From assembly GCA_014529385.2 (NCBI GenBank), contig CM043944.1, forward strand, positions 65,120,248-65,184,247: a stretch of DNA of 64,000 bases. The letters are read 5' to 3'. The notes below the pieces were generated by a model, which was not told the DNA's origin, ran no database searches, and saw only the letters and a list, made by a program, of their open reading frames with translations. Shown piece after piece: positions 23,601 to 35,268 of the stretch. The DNA is from Adiantum capillus-veneris. Lineage: Eukaryota; Streptophyta; Polypodiopsida; Polypodiales; Pteridaceae. Position 1 is the stretch's first letter, and each line of letters opens with the position of its first letter. Made by a program: the position numbers and the translations under genes.

Positions 23601-23622
23601 GGGGGGGGGGGGGGGGGGGGGG
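23601..23622. repeat. Homopolymer of 22 G
   Basis: 22 uninterrupted guanines, preceded by GGGGGCTTTTTT. It is a strong G-quadruplex candidate. Confidence 0.95.
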
Positions 23623-23805
23623 TGTTTATTTGCATAACTCCTGGAAAATTAGATGGGGAGAAGATGAAGGAGAGCTTAGTCAAAAAGGGACATGAGCATA
23701 GTCGGGTGGGGAGGGGAGGGGGTCGACCGGCACTAAATCGCCCTCTCTCGCTCTCTTTGTGTGCACGTGGCCGAGGAGAACATGTCATTATAGTGGGCCC
23801 AAATG

Positions 23806-23843
<38 letters not shown>
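23806..23843. repeat. (CT)n microsatellite
   Basis: A CT run followed by CGCGCGCGCG and a CATGC-rich stretch. Confidence 0.95.
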
Positions 23844-23853
<10 letters not shown>

Positions 23854-23959
23854 TGCACGCTCAATGCGGCCGTTGTCCGATGCCATAGCTCTTTGTGAGC
23901 TCCTAGTTCACATGAGAGCTCCCAAGTCAAGGGGCCACATTAGCCCCAAATCGAGTTTA

Positions 23960-24022
23960 GGGAGTGTGACTCTAACTGGCCCATTGCCATGGCCTAGAGG
24001 ATTTCATGTTGTTTATTCAAAA
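23960..24022 (-). mobile_element. Short LINE-B fragment
   Basis: GGCCCATTGCCATGG followed by TTTCATGTTGTTTATTC matches LINE-B copy 1 at about 9658-9705. It ends at a poly(A) run and is too short to hold any domain. Confidence 0.5.
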
Positions 24023-24239
24023 AAAAAAAAACAAGTAATAAAATCACAAAGCCTGCCTAAACATGAAACAAAGGAAGAATTTGAAAGTGAAACAGAAAAC
24101 TTTAAGCTTGTGGAATAGAACTGTCATTACACATTAGAGTATTGGCTATATACGGCAAGGGAGAGAAGATAGTTAGAGGTTGAGTGTTTCTACGATTATA
24201 AGAAGAGTAAATGTGTCATTACACATTAGAATATTGACT

Positions 24240-24525
24240 ATATATTAGTGCTCCTACTTGGTCCACTCACCCTGCATTAACAAGAATCTCTAGAGATTTT
24301 TTATTTTTGCAAAAGCAAACCAAAAAAAAAGAGTGTTGTTGCCATCATCTCTTGGCTCGCGATGGCCTCTACGAAAAAAAGACTGTTGTCGCCATCATAC
24401 GTTGGCTCCCGATCGCCTCTATGTAGGGCTCTCTCTTTGTTTCTCACTCCTGCCTTTGTCCTGAGACACACAACGTCCCACTTTGCATGCGCCATCTTTG
24501 TCTTTGACTCTTTGAACTTAAGACA

Positions 24526-24585
<60 letters not shown>

Positions 24586-25132
24586 CTCAGCTTGTGCACA
24601 CATTGTCTCCTCCTCACACGGCAAGGCAACACTAAGCTCTGATTTGCAGCAGCAGATCGAACTCGTGATGGAACTCTTCCATTGTAGGGCTCCCTAGTCT
24701 GCCACTGGTCTGTAGCACGACGCGGGTCCCCTGCAGTTCCTTTGCAAAACGATCATTGCTCTACGCCATGAGGTCCTCCTACAAAGCTCACGACATTTTT
24801 TCATTTGCTCGATCGCAGGACTACATCCCCATCCCCATCCCAGGCACAATTCGTTCCAACTCTAAGCCAAACACACACACACACACACACTGACCTACAT
24901 CGTACAATGCTTGCAACAGAGAGATACTTTCACTCCTTTTCTCTGTGCACCACGCCACCAATGGAAACACATGAGATATTTGTTTAATTCTGCTAAGACA
25001 GATGGAATGTTAAGGCCCTCTCTCTCTCTTCCTCTCACTCCTGACGTGGCACTCCTCCCCTTTTTTCTCCTCAAATGCTTGGGAGGATCTCATCAGATTC
25101 TTCCTGATTAACCCCTTTTGCAAAATTGGGGA
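24240..25132 (+). repeat. 0.88-kb dispersed repeat, copy R2
   Basis: This is the second copy of the repeat at 14863-15745, in the same orientation, with its own (CT)n tract (24530-24581) and (CA)n tract. A 60-bp flank (GAGAGAAGATAGTTAGAGGT...) occurs on both sides, at about 24158-24218 and 25143-25205, and a 30-bp piece (GTCATTACACATTAGA...) is repeated at 24123 and 24214. Confidence 0.8.
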
Positions 25133-27240
25133 CGCCTACTAGGAGAAGGAGAGAAGATAGTTAGAGGTTGAGTGTTTCTATAATTATTAGAAGAGTAAAT
25201 GTCTCACTTTCAGCAAGGGTGGGTTGAGCAAAGACCAAGGGTGGGTAGGCTGAGTAAAGACAAGTGATGATAAGTGAGGTGTATTAGTATCAAGGAGAGA
25301 TAAAGAAAAAAGCACTCCATTTTCTCCTTTTTCAAGATATTTGAGTTGTGTTGTTATAAATAAGTTAGTAGGAATAATAATCATTCATGGATATATCATA
25401 TTCAAAATAATTAAATTTTAATCATTAAAAAAATCATCCGAAAAAGAGTGGAAAAAACATCAAAAAGCATTTTAAAATTTTTGGAATATTATACAACTTC
25501 TACTTTTCAGCACCACCTTGTTTAAAAAGTAAAACTTACAGCAATAAACTCCAACATTAAAGTATAATGACAAGCCATAGTTTTGTTTTTACCACTAATC
25601 CACAAATAACCAACCACGTGACACAAAGCAAGGACAATGAATAAAATTAAGTTTCACATCATGTGAACTCATCCATAATACCTCCTGCAAAGTTTCAAAC
25701 ATTAGTATAGTTCGCCATAACATTAATACAAAAAAATAGATCTTTTGATCTTGGGAAAAAGGATTTAAATTCCACTCCCATTAAAAATTTGGATTTTTCG
25801 ATCATATAAGCTCAAAAAAGAAAACCAAAAAATGGACACGAATCCAATATGTATTACTCATCACAGCTCACACTGAATTTCATATCGTCCAATATCTAAA
25901 GCTTTTTCAATCTTCTCTCTTTTCATCTAAGGCATCTAAATAAGTCCAGAAAACAAATGAGACATCATCGCAATTCTCCCTCGGACACAAGAAATCAAAG
26001 CATAGCAAAAAGCTTTATTTGTTTTATTGCCTTGACCAGCAAAACAAATACCGTTATAGGCACACAAGCAAAAACTTGGCACACAACCAATCGCTTATAT
26101 CTAACCTGACCCTATTCCACATCAACAAAATATGCAACATAAAGTCCTTCTGCTGCTCATTCGCAGCATATGCGACAAGTCCTAGAACGAAAGCAATAGT
26201 CTTATATGGGGCGTGGGAGCAAGAAAGATCTTGGAGTCACTACTACCAAAGGTACTCCTCACCATCACGGAGAGAAATGCACCACATGATCCAGCTTGAG
26301 CTCAGCACATACCAACATCGAATGGTTGTCTACAATCTCCGAACCAGACTACAAACATCAGCCTACAAATTAGTACCAATAACCTAATGCACATTCCAAT
26401 AATCTGCAAATGTCATTCAAGCAAATTAAACGCAGAAGTGTTCTTCACTTTCATTGCGAGACAATGCACCACCGGGATCAAAGTACTACTTAGTTAACAT
26501 GCCAAAGCACAAGAGATCAGCAAGAACAAAAATAGTGTCGTATACAACCTTCACATCATCCACACTGATCTAAACATATGGAAATAATCACAATGTCTCT
26601 AAGATAACATTCTCATGCTGCATAAACAAAAAATATTTCCAACTTGAACCTCAATGAGAAGGTTCAATGCCACATCCCATTGTACGCACCAATAATCAAG
26701 ACAAATGGAACGAAGGACTAATACCCCGCTATACGTAACTGCTCCATGAGTTTGCAGTGTAAGGTTTGCTATACAATAATAATAATGAATAAGGAAACGG
26801 GTGTGAAAGACATGGGAGAGCTTTCTTCTTCTTTCCACTTAAGAGTACCTGGTAGTGAAAGGATTGCCATCAGAATCAACATCCTTTTCCTCCATTTCCA
26901 ACGATGAGCAAACTGACAGCGACTCAAAAGCATTATGAGTATTTCACCGACCTTGAGACCCTAGGAATGGAAAGATTTTCAACTTAGCACACAAAACATG
27001 TCCCACACACACCCGGCTCACAGCCAAGACCACACCACTTGAGAGGCCAGCACTCAACAGAGCAAAGCACATGGCCAAAAAGTTCCACCATGCAATCTCC
27101 AAACAAGGCTGCGCAGATCGTGAGAAATTACACTAATTAGCGTGATCTGAGTTCAAACGAGCTGCATAATCACGAAACTTGAACTGGGCAGTATGAAGGA
27201 AATACCAAATTTGCAGGATGTGGAGCCCTAACGCAATGCT
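25133..27240. other. Intergenic AT-rich region, no gene assigned
   Basis: No recognisable protein or element. On the minus strand, a good splice acceptor (TTTCCATTCCTAG) at about 26960 precedes sequence that can read EMEEKDVDSDGNPFTTRYS and then stop near 26850, so a terminal exon and 3' UTR of a host gene are possible but unproven. Confidence 0.4.
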
Positions 27241-27464
27241 TCATGACTTAAGCCTCGTTGTGTCGAGGCCAATTGCAGATGATGAGATCACCTTGAGCAA
27301 GCTGATGATAGAGCAGGGGGTAGGAGAGGGAGGTGTTTTCTTCAAGCTGGTATTGTACTGCCTTGACATCGAGGTGAGGTCTCTCCTGCAAGAGATGCAA
27401 CACTCCTCCTTCTAGCAAGTAATGTGGTTGTGTGTAGGGCCTCCCTCGGCCCTGCACACAGCAG

Positions 27465-27466
<2 letters not shown>

Positions 27467-27522
<56 letters not shown>

Positions 27523-27693
27523 CCCGCCATGGGTGACTCATGGGCTCCCTCAGCAGCTCCTCTGTAGTCCCCAAGGGCAACGCCCTTCCTGTCCAGTCGC
27601 GGCCTCCAGTCGACCACCTCATAGAACATCAGCTCGCAATCGTCCCCTTCATGGTGGAGATGAAGAACATCACGGGATCCCTGCACACAGCCG

Positions 27694-27735
<42 letters not shown>

Positions 27736-28201
27736 CCCGCCATGGGTGACTCACGGGTTCCCTCTATCTTAGCCCCGCCATGGGTGACTCACGGGCTCCC
27801 TCAGCAGCTCTCTGTAGTCCCCAAGGGCAGCACCCTTCCTGTCCAGCCGCAACCTCCAATCGACCACCTCATAGAACATTAGCTCACAGCCACCCCCTTC
27901 AACTCAACCAATAGGTCTGGGTGAATGAGTTTCTCTCCTTCCGCAAGGAGGTCCTTCAGAGTGGCAACTATCGATCCAGCACTGTTGGCTTCCTCATTGC
28001 GCAGGCCTTGAAAGACAGCCCTTCCACTTTTCACCTACAGTTCCATCATCAGAGCAGAAAAGCACAAAAATAACCTAAGCACACATATTATTACCTACAC
28101 CAAGTGCATCTTCGAGAGGAAAACCCCATCTGCCTGAAAGTTCACCGATTTAGGGTTACGCTATGCAGGGGGCAGAAAAACCATTACACAGTCACAAGCC
28201 G

Positions 28202-28265
<64 letters not shown>
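27467..28265. repeat. (CT)n tracts embedded in locally duplicated sequence
   Basis: Three (CT)n tracts (27467-27520, 27696-27732, 28204-28265) are each followed at once by AGCCCCGCCATG(G/T)GTGACTC; a further copy of that flank without CT lies at about 27771. A block from the flank to ACCACCTCATAGAACAT is present twice (about 27525-27640 and 27771-27880). The (CT)n tract was evidently duplicated together with its flanks. Confidence 0.8.
27879..28034 (-). CDS. Candidate coding exon of an unrecognised gene
   Basis: On the minus strand, directly after a splice-acceptor-like GGAACTGTAG, an open frame of 51 codons reads VKSGRAVFQGLRNEEANSAG, continues SIVATLKDLLAEGEKLIHPD and then LLVELKGVAVS before a stop. 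The regular hydrophobic spacing and natural composition look like real protein rather than chance. A donor-like GTGGCTG lies near its end. Upstream, CAG/GCAGATGG...GTAG/GTAATA at about 28085-28125 could be another exon but does not join in frame. I do not recognise the family. It may be a remnant of a host gene broken by the local duplications. Confidence 0.3.
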   Translation of the reverse strand: MKSGRAVFQGLRNEEANSAGSIVATLKDLLAEGEKLIHPDLLVELKGVAVS

Positions 28266-28267
<2 letters not shown>

Positions 28268-28756
28268 GCCCCGCCATGTGTGACTCACGCACAGAGAATG
28301 CAAGAGCTTGCAAACTTCAAAGTCGTAAAGAAGTGGAATGATGAGACTCCGCAACCCTAGACACGTGTTATCACTCCCTCCACAAATGATAAGCCCTACA
28401 CATAGCCAATCCTTATCCCTACTTCTACCAACCTCCTAGGATACCCATCTTATCCCGAGAGTGGCGACATTCCCAACCACTTTAATACCAAATAGTGGTT
28501 CTTCATATAACCCACAAAATGAACAAACCCACGTTCTTTTCATTAGAGTCAGCCCAAAATCTCTAATAGTTCAAGACTCAAGACATGTCATTATTAGAGT
28601 TACTCTTCATTTAAAAATGAGTACCCACTATCTTAATTCAACCAATCAACATTTTTGGCTTAGCAAAAAATGCTTAAAAATACAACTCAATTATTTTTTC
28701 TATTTTAGTCAACAAAAAAACATTGCATCTCTATAGCCTTTGCCCTTTGGGCAGGC
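28266..28756. other. Spacer before the nested stack, nothing recognised
   Basis: Sequence without recognisable coding content, between the (CT)n block and the LINE-B fragment that forms the base of the nested insertion. Confidence 0.5.
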
Positions 28757-28892
28757 CAAAAAATTACCGATTTTAAGAACTCTTTCTAGTGACCTTTAGT
28801 CATCTTGAGAAACGGTCTAGTGAAGGCAATATAAGGGAGCATAAATGCATTAATCACTTTAATCCGGCTTGGGAATGGGAGAAGAGCATACT
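28757..28892 (-). mobile_element. LINE-B fragment, left half (target of LINE-A)
   Basis: TTTTAAGAACTCTTT and GGAATGGGAGAAGAGCATACT match LINE-B copy 1 at about 9718-9841 on the same strand. The match is cut at 28892 and continues at 60633, so this is the oldest layer of the nested stack. Confidence 0.85.
28880..28892. repeat. Left target-site duplication of LINE-A
   Basis: AGAAGAGCATACT, matched 12 of 13 by AGAAAAGCATACT at 60633-60645 just after the LINE-A poly(A). A 13-bp duplication is normal for L1 integration. Confidence 0.85.
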
Positions 28893-28976
28893 TCGAAAAA
28901 GCTATACTCACGTGGCGAACCCTAGCGAGGTCCTAGCCTCTGTCTCGGTGGCGGCATCGTTCACGCCCCATGTAAG

Positions 28977-29510
28977 ATGACATCTTCCATCACCTCACCC
29001 CATCAAAGCTCTGGCGGGAGACCCCTCAATATCTGGGCTATAGGCGCACTCCCCCATCAAGCGCTCGTACAAAATAACTACCCACTCCTGCATGGCCGGG
29101 GCCTCAACGATTTCGACCCAAGCTCATTCTCCCCTCACAACCCCTTAGCTGCAGTCCTACTCAACGGCATCGATCACCATAGCCCTCTGCTCGGGAGTGA
29201 AGAAAAGCTTGAAGCCACAAGGATACTTCGCCATGATTTCGGCTTCTTCTCTCAGCAACCAGCTCACCCTCAGCATGCAAGTGGACCTGCGGATTTTGTT
29301 GAGGGCCCTGCCACTTCAGCCACCCATGGGTCTGCCCCGGGCACTCAACAGGGAGGAAGCGGTAAGACTGCTCTGCAGGAGGCGATCAACCGAATGGAAA
29401 CGGTAAGCCCTATGCTATTTTGCCTGCACTTCGGTTAGAAAAACTCAAAATGACTTGGAAAACAAGGCCCTAATAGGGCTTCTCGCTGGCCCTCACCCAC
29501 CAGCAGACGT
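28977..29510 (+). pseudogene. LINE-A ORF1, 5' part
   Basis: An ATG at 28977 opens a frame to 29438 (MTSSITSPHQSSGGRPLNIW...), a low-complexity N-terminus rich in Gly, Pro and His. A frameshift then leads to QNDLENKALIGLLAGPHPPA and DV, which is cut at 29510 by element A2. This last piece is the beginning of the DUF4283-like domain of plant L1 ORF1 proteins and continues at 38014. Confidence 0.75.
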
Positions 29511-31252
29511 TGGTGCAACCAAAGTTGGTCCATGCTGAGAAGTGTGCGGTGCAACGCTATGTATGCTGATAGGTGCATGGTAGAGGGCTATAGCTAGTGT
29601 GGGAGACCTCAACGGGACAGTGGCAACGGAAATGCATGCTTAAAGTGTTTTTTTAGGCTAGGGGGCCTAAAAAGTGGGATAATGATGACGGTAGGTCACG
29701 GTGTTCAAAATGCGGGATATGTGCCCCAAAATGTGGTATTCATGATGCTCTAGAAGCTTGTCCAGACGGCTCGTCAAACGGGGCCACGGTGTGAAAGATA
29801 TGCCAGTCCGAAGTTAGAAGGCTTCGCAGATCTTGACGAACAGGGCAGGTACAGACAGGTGGCGGAAAATGGGATCAATTGATACACGTGTAAAGCTCAA
29901 GCTATGGAGCATGCCAGTTGTTTTGGTTTGCCATTCGGAGCTCAGACGAGCAAGTTATGGCCTATGCAATATTTGTCCGGGGTCGTGTGTGTGTAAGGTT
30001 GTCCGCATCAAAAGGCATGTAGCCAGGCGTTTTTCTTGCCTCGACCAGGTTTGGCAAGGTAGCATACATTGTGGGGAGTCAGCCAAAATTTACGGCTTGC
30101 CGATCAATGTCATGGGCATCGCGATATGCACAGTTCAGGTGGGCAGGCAATCATGATAAAAAGGGATCGAATATTTTTTTTCGTCTCTTGAACGGGTTGT
30201 CCGAGGCCAAGGTGCGGAATGGTGGGTAAGCACGAGGGTTCGGAGCCAACAGGATGATCTCCCATGTGGCATGACCGAGGAGCTTATGGGCAAGCCTGAG
30301 CATATGAAGCACCGGCACTATGTGAAAGAAGTGCAAAAGAAACCCTTGAGCTATAAGTGAAGGATGAACTGGAGTCTTTTGTTAAAAGTGAAATGAAAGC
30401 CTCCAAAGGCTATGGGGGGTTTTAAGGAAAAAAAAAGGAAATCCTTGGAGCAATAGCGCCTGGCCCTATTGCTCGAGGGAAGTTTTTTAGCAAGTGGGGA
30501 AAAAGAAAGGAGGAAGAAGAAAAGGAAGAAAGAGGCAGCCGTTTTCTAAAAAGGAAAGGGAGTTCTTTTTCTTTGGCTTGGGGGAGGGAGAAAAGAGTTT
30601 GGAGGAAGGAAAAAAGGAGAAGCAGTTTCGTGCGATCGGCGTTGGGATGCATGGTCCGCGAAAAGGCTTGGAAGGGCACGAGCTTTGCAGGGGAAGCTAG
30701 AGAGGGCTATTAAGAGGCAAAGTCGTCGCCGATGTGACGCTAGAGGTGAATCTTCCCATCAAGGCGTGTGCCGACAGATTCGATTTGTCGAGGGAGGTGT
30801 GTGTCCCTCTGTATGAAGCGGCGATGGCCATGGCGTAGCCTTGAGCACGGTTCATGGAGTTTGTACATGGTTTCTGGTTTGAAGGAGAAGCGGTCATTGT
30901 CGATTTTGGCGTCGTCTTTTCTCCCTTCCCCCCTTTCTTCTTTGCTCGTCTTCAGGTTGTGTTGTGCTAGTGTGTGTGAGCATGTGCGGCCCTCGGGCCC
31001 CCTATGTGTGTGAGAGAGAAAGAGAGAGAGGTGTTGAATTGTGGAAGTGCGAAAAGCGGGCAATATCGGTGTGGTCGCTCTCTGAGGATTGTGTAGGTTG
31101 TGTGTGCGTTGGGCGAAGTGCAGGCGAGGCCTTGCTAGTGTGAATCGTCTTTTTTGAAGGTGTTTTCTAGAGGACAGGGGTGCTGTGAATACCCTGAGCT
31201 ATATAGGGGCCATTGCGTGTGTGTCGGGTGTGTTCCCCGTTCCCCCTGTCCA
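29511..31252 (+). repeat. Left LTR of A2
   Basis: It starts TGGTGCAACC and ends CTGTCCA. It matches the right LTR across 29511-29797 and about 30187-31252; the middle 29798-30186 is missing from the right copy. A TATATAGG box lies at 31200-31207. An SSR-like GAGAGAGAAAGAGAGAG stretch lies near 31011. Confidence 0.9.
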
Positions 31253-31257
31253 TCTTC

Positions 31258-31275
31258 TGGTGCCCCCACTGAGGA
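31258..31275 (+). other. Primer binding site of A2
   Basis: TGGTGCCCCCACTGAGGA begins 5 bp after the LTR end, the expected place for a tRNA primer site, and the same site is conserved in A1. The tRNA was not identified. Confidence 0.6.
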
Positions 31276-31365
31276 GTGCACTGATGCTCCTAGTTGAAGT
31301 CAAAGTGGTGATTTTGGTGATGCCAAAGGTGCGGCCTTTGAAGAGAAGGTGTTGCTAGAGAAGTA

Positions 31366-33207
31366 ATGGCTTGGACGGGATTTCCCATTTTCACTGGGGT
31401 CGAAGATGCAGGAACCTAGCTCCAAGACTATGGGTTGTTTGTACTGGAAAGCGGTTTGTCGAGGGAAGAAGGTGCGGTACAGGTGTTTCCTCTCCTGGTT
31501 CGTGGTAAAGCGAGGCTATGGTTCGATGGCCTGTCTAATGAGGAAAAGGTGGATCATGAAGCACTGGAAGCGGCTTTTCGAAGCAGATATGTTGTAGATG
31601 CGCAGCTAGATGAAGTAAAGAGAAAGCTGGATAGGTTAAAACAGAGCTTGGAAGGGGATTTTCAAGCATTTTTATGGGAATTCGAGGCCCTTTGGGGAAA
31701 GCTGATACAGGTAACTGCTGCTGAGAATGTTGGGTTTTTAAAATTGAGCAAGTTTTTGGATTGCTTGCATGAGGAAGTGCGTGATAAGGTGGAGAAAGAT
31801 GGCCCGGTGTCATACGAAGAAGCGGTGGCTCTAGCGAAAGGGCGAACCAAGAAGATTCTCAAGAAACATGAAGCTAGAAAGGGTTTGCCAGGTGTTGTGA
31901 TCCCAAAGCCGATTGATGCGGTGGTAGCCGAGCCAAGGATGGTGCAAAGAGAAGTGCATGTGCGAGATCGGGAACCGAGGGTTCTTAGGCTACAGAAAGA
32001 CAGGGTGGTTCCTATGCTGTGGATGCCAGCTAGAGCAGTTCCAGTTGTGGAGGAAGTGCAGGTGGTTCGAGAATGGACAAAGAATGTGCTGTCGAATTTG
32101 AGTGCAACTGTTGAAGCTCCATTGGAGTGCGGTAAAGAGCAAGGAGTGCGGTTTGCAAACGAGGTTGAAGCCGTGAAGCTAGAGGAGATTCCTGAGCTTG
32201 AAACCGAAGTGTAGGTTGTGTCGAGTGATGATAGTTCTATGGATGCAGACACGAGTTGGGAGACCGAGTCATCCCAATCCAGGTATGATGAGTTTAATCT
32301 CTTGCAAGTGGGTCGAGATATATCGAATGTGTGCGAGGAGCAAGGAGCAGTGCAAACCGTTATGTTTGATGGAGGCCAAGTGGAGGAGCCCGAGCCTACA
32401 GGTGATGATATGCAGGTGAAGGTGATGTACGGTGCCATGTTAATGGCCATGTTGATGAAAGTGGCAGTGGAGTGTGCCATAGTGGTACAACAGGTGCAAA
32501 ACTTTGCCAAAAGGGATGGAGTAGCCTTACCTATGGGAGAAGATGAGGACAATGCGATAGAGAACGAGTTTCTTTCTTCCTTGATGGAGCATGATGTAGC
32601 AGTAGAGGAGATGCTTGAGGAGCACGTAATAGAAGCCGACAAGCAGGTGATATTGGTAGACCTTGAAGGGCCGATTGATGAGGGGAATCTTGATGATGTT
32701 GGGATTGAGTGCAATGCATATGAGAAGGCAAGCATGGAGCCAAAGATAGAGGTGCTTCCTATGCAGCAAGTGCACTCTGTGGTGGCAAAGAATACGGATT
32801 CCCAGATTGTGTCCGAGCTTTCTAAAGGGATTTGTGAATGGTGGTTGAAAGGGATGCTGATAAAAGCGGCTGTGCAGTGGGCTGTTGAGCAGGTGCAGGA
32901 TCTGCTAGATGAGGATCTAGTTGTACATGGATGGGAGGGCGGGCCAAATATGTTAGTTCTGTTTGATACGAGTGATGATGCAGATATGCCGAGAGTGTTG
33001 GTTGAGCACGATAGTGCTCTATTTGATGTTCTTGAAGGTGCTTGGTTGCGAGTGGATAGTTTGCCAGGGAGTGCTTGGAGTGGTAGAAGCATGTTGATGG
33101 CAGTTTGGCTATGCAGTTGGGTATGTGCCCTGGTATGGCACTATGCAAGGGTGTTACAAGTGGACGGAAGAGACCAGTACATGGTGTTTGACCCAGGCGG
33201 TTGGTGA
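31366..33207 (+). pseudogene. Gag-like protein of family A with unusual acidic, hydrophobic C-terminal half
   Basis: One frame runs from the ATG at 31366 to 33207 with only two stops, TAG at 31417 and TAG at 32212; copy A1 has Trp and a sense codon there. The N-terminus reads MAWTGFPIFTGVEDAGT, then GKARLWFDGL and EVRDKVEKDGPVSYEEAVAL, a retrotransposon gag capsid. No zinc knuckle follows. The second half (32218-33207) is acidic and carries hydrophobic helices: YGAMLMAMLMKVAVECAIVV, WWLKGMLIKAAVQWAVEQ and, near the end, SMLMAVWLCSWVCALVWHY, which could span a membrane, before VFDPGGW. That half resembles no family I know; being conserved in A1, it belongs to the element. Confidence 0.75.
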
Positions 33208-33370
33208 TAGGTAAAGCAGGGGGTTGGCCAACCCGCATGAACAAAGGCAGTGGGTGACAGATGCTAGGTTTTTAACATATGTTAGGTGGTTTGTGATGTG
33301 CAGAGAGCTTGTTTTGGTGTGGCAGTTTTTTAGTGCAATAAGCCTGTTTGTGGTTGAACATAAATGTTCA

Positions 33371-33389
33371 ACAAGGGGGTGGGCAATGA
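33371..33389 (+). other. Polypurine tract of A2
   Basis: AAGGGGGTGGGCAATGA lies directly before the right LTR start at 33390 and would prime plus-strand DNA synthesis. Confidence 0.6.
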
Positions 33390-33676
33390 TGGTGCAACCA
33401 AAGTTGGTCCGTGCTGAGAAGTGTCCAGTGCAGCGCTATGTATGTTTATCAGTGCATGGTAGAGGGCTATAGCTAGTGTGGGAGACGTCAGCAGAACAGT
33501 GGCAACGGAAATGCATGCTTAAAGTGTTTTTTTAGGCCAGGGGGCCTAAAAAGTGGGATAATGATGACGGCAGGTCACGGTGTTCGAGATGCAGGAAATG
33601 TTTCCCAAAATGTGGTATTCATGATTCTCTAGAAGCTTGTCCAGACGGCTCGTCAAACGGGGCCACGGTGTGAAAG
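33390..33676 (+). repeat. Right LTR of A2, first part
   Basis: 287 bp, the same length as left-LTR positions 29511-29797 and highly similar. Similarity stops at GTGAAAG, where the nested element begins with TGTCATAATA. Confidence 0.9.
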
Positions 33677-35266
33677 TGTCATAATAATCAATATCTAATT
33701 CTCCTAAATGATTTTCTCATATTAAACTGATCATTTAATGTGGGGAAGTGCCAAGGGAGAAAAAGCTAGAATATTGGTTAAGTTAGCAGACCGGACACAG
33801 TAGGGATCCAAAGGAGGGAAAATAGGGATCCAAAGGGGGGGCCATCTGCAAAAGAGCCATGTGAAACAATGGGCCAAAAAGACCCTAAGGTTCAGCCCAT
33901 TAAGACTTCCAAAATGCTAAGGTTCCAAAATTCAAAGGTTGTGTCCAAAAGTCAACCCTAGGGAAAATTGGATGCTTAGTGTGTGCCCAAAAAGTCTTTC
34001 TACATCCCTACATGGGAGGGGGCGAGCCCCAAAGCTAGGGGATGAGAGAGAAAGCCACACACACACACACAGGCTCCCTTTACACAAAGGGAATGAGGGA
34101 CACATGTCAGCTCCCTAGGCCAGATGCCCACAAGGGGTGCCCAATTCCTATTGGAAGACCCTTGAAGTGGACCAATGAGAATTAAGCTAGAGTAAATCTA
34201 GTTTAATTAATTTAAAAACATTTAATAAAAGAAACCAATGAGAATTAAGTCTCCTAGAAGACTATTGGGCAGTCTCCCAAGGGGTCCAATGAGCATTCAG
34301 GAGCCCCATGGCTTGCCTGATTCCTATTGGCCAGGAGGCAAAGGGGTCCAATGAGAGTTTAGTTTAATTATTTAATTACCTAAAGCTCTCACAAAAGGGG
34401 AAAGGGGGACACATGTCTAAAGGCTATCACTTATGCTGCTTAATTCCTATTGGCTTGACCTGGGGAGGTCCAATGAGGCAAAGGCCAGACTTATTTAGCA
34501 GCTAGGGCTCGCCCAAGAGAGAGGGGGGCTGATTTTTGCTTGGCATTGACACACACACACTCTCACACTTGACCATGTGTGAAGGGAAAATACTCTATCT
34601 CCTCCCAAGCTTTAATGGAGAGCTCATCACCTACTCCAAGCTTGTGAGATAGAAGCCTACATCAACACTCTCTTGGCATGTGGATGCAAATCCAACCAAG
34701 AGCCAAGCTTCAATGCATGCTCATCTTCTCTACCAAGCTAATTACTAAGCTAAGCTATGCTAATATGAGTGATTATGTGAGGAGATGTACTTCTTTCTCG
34801 TAAGATACTTCTTTTTCCTCTCAATCTACTCTCATACCCTGCTAGCTCTCACCATCTTCGAAGGTGTGTGAGGTCTTGGGTCTGAGAACGGGGATAATTC
34901 AAGTTGTGTTTGATTAAGTGTTTTGCTTGGTGTATGAAGCTTCCATCTTCATTGCACTAGCTAGTCTTGAAGGAACACAAAGAATTGTATTGTACTATGT
35001 CTCTCTTGATGGGAGAAACCATAATACAAAGCCTTTTGGAGGGGGGACCGGCTCCATGCAAATCCGGTCCTCAACTGTTGTCAATAGCTTAATTGCTCTC
35101 TCTTTAGAAAGTATTGTCGATGCTATCTAACTAGGTGTTATGCTTTTTGTTGCTCTCTCCACCCAAGCACTCTTGTAATTCTCATTAGGAATCTATTCTA
35201 ATGAAATGTCCACTAGGTTCATGCTAATTTCCGCTACACATAAGATCTTAGGCCATTAAATGTTAC
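33677..35266 (+). repeat. 5' LTR of the nested element
   Basis: The ends are inferred from TG at 33677, where A2 similarity breaks, and CA at 35266, two bases before the primer site. It contains repeated CCAATGAG(A/C)ATT-like units at about 34170-34460 and a CA microsatellite at 34057. No second copy is in the window, so the LTR is not verified by comparison. Confidence 0.7.
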
Positions 35267-35268
35267 AT

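Noticed and set aside
26019-26387. A 122-codon plus-strand frame
   Set aside because: Composition and lack of any motif or splice context give no support as a gene.
31662-33092. A 476-codon open frame on the minus strand
   Set aside because: It is antisense to the family-A gag frame, rich in Ser/Thr/Cys as expected from the complement of a Glu/Val-rich gene, and has no motif. It is also not open in copy A1.
34051-34068. CA-repeat considered as a LINE or LTR boundary
   Set aside because: It lies inside the LTR of the nested element, and similar CA tracts occur throughout the window.
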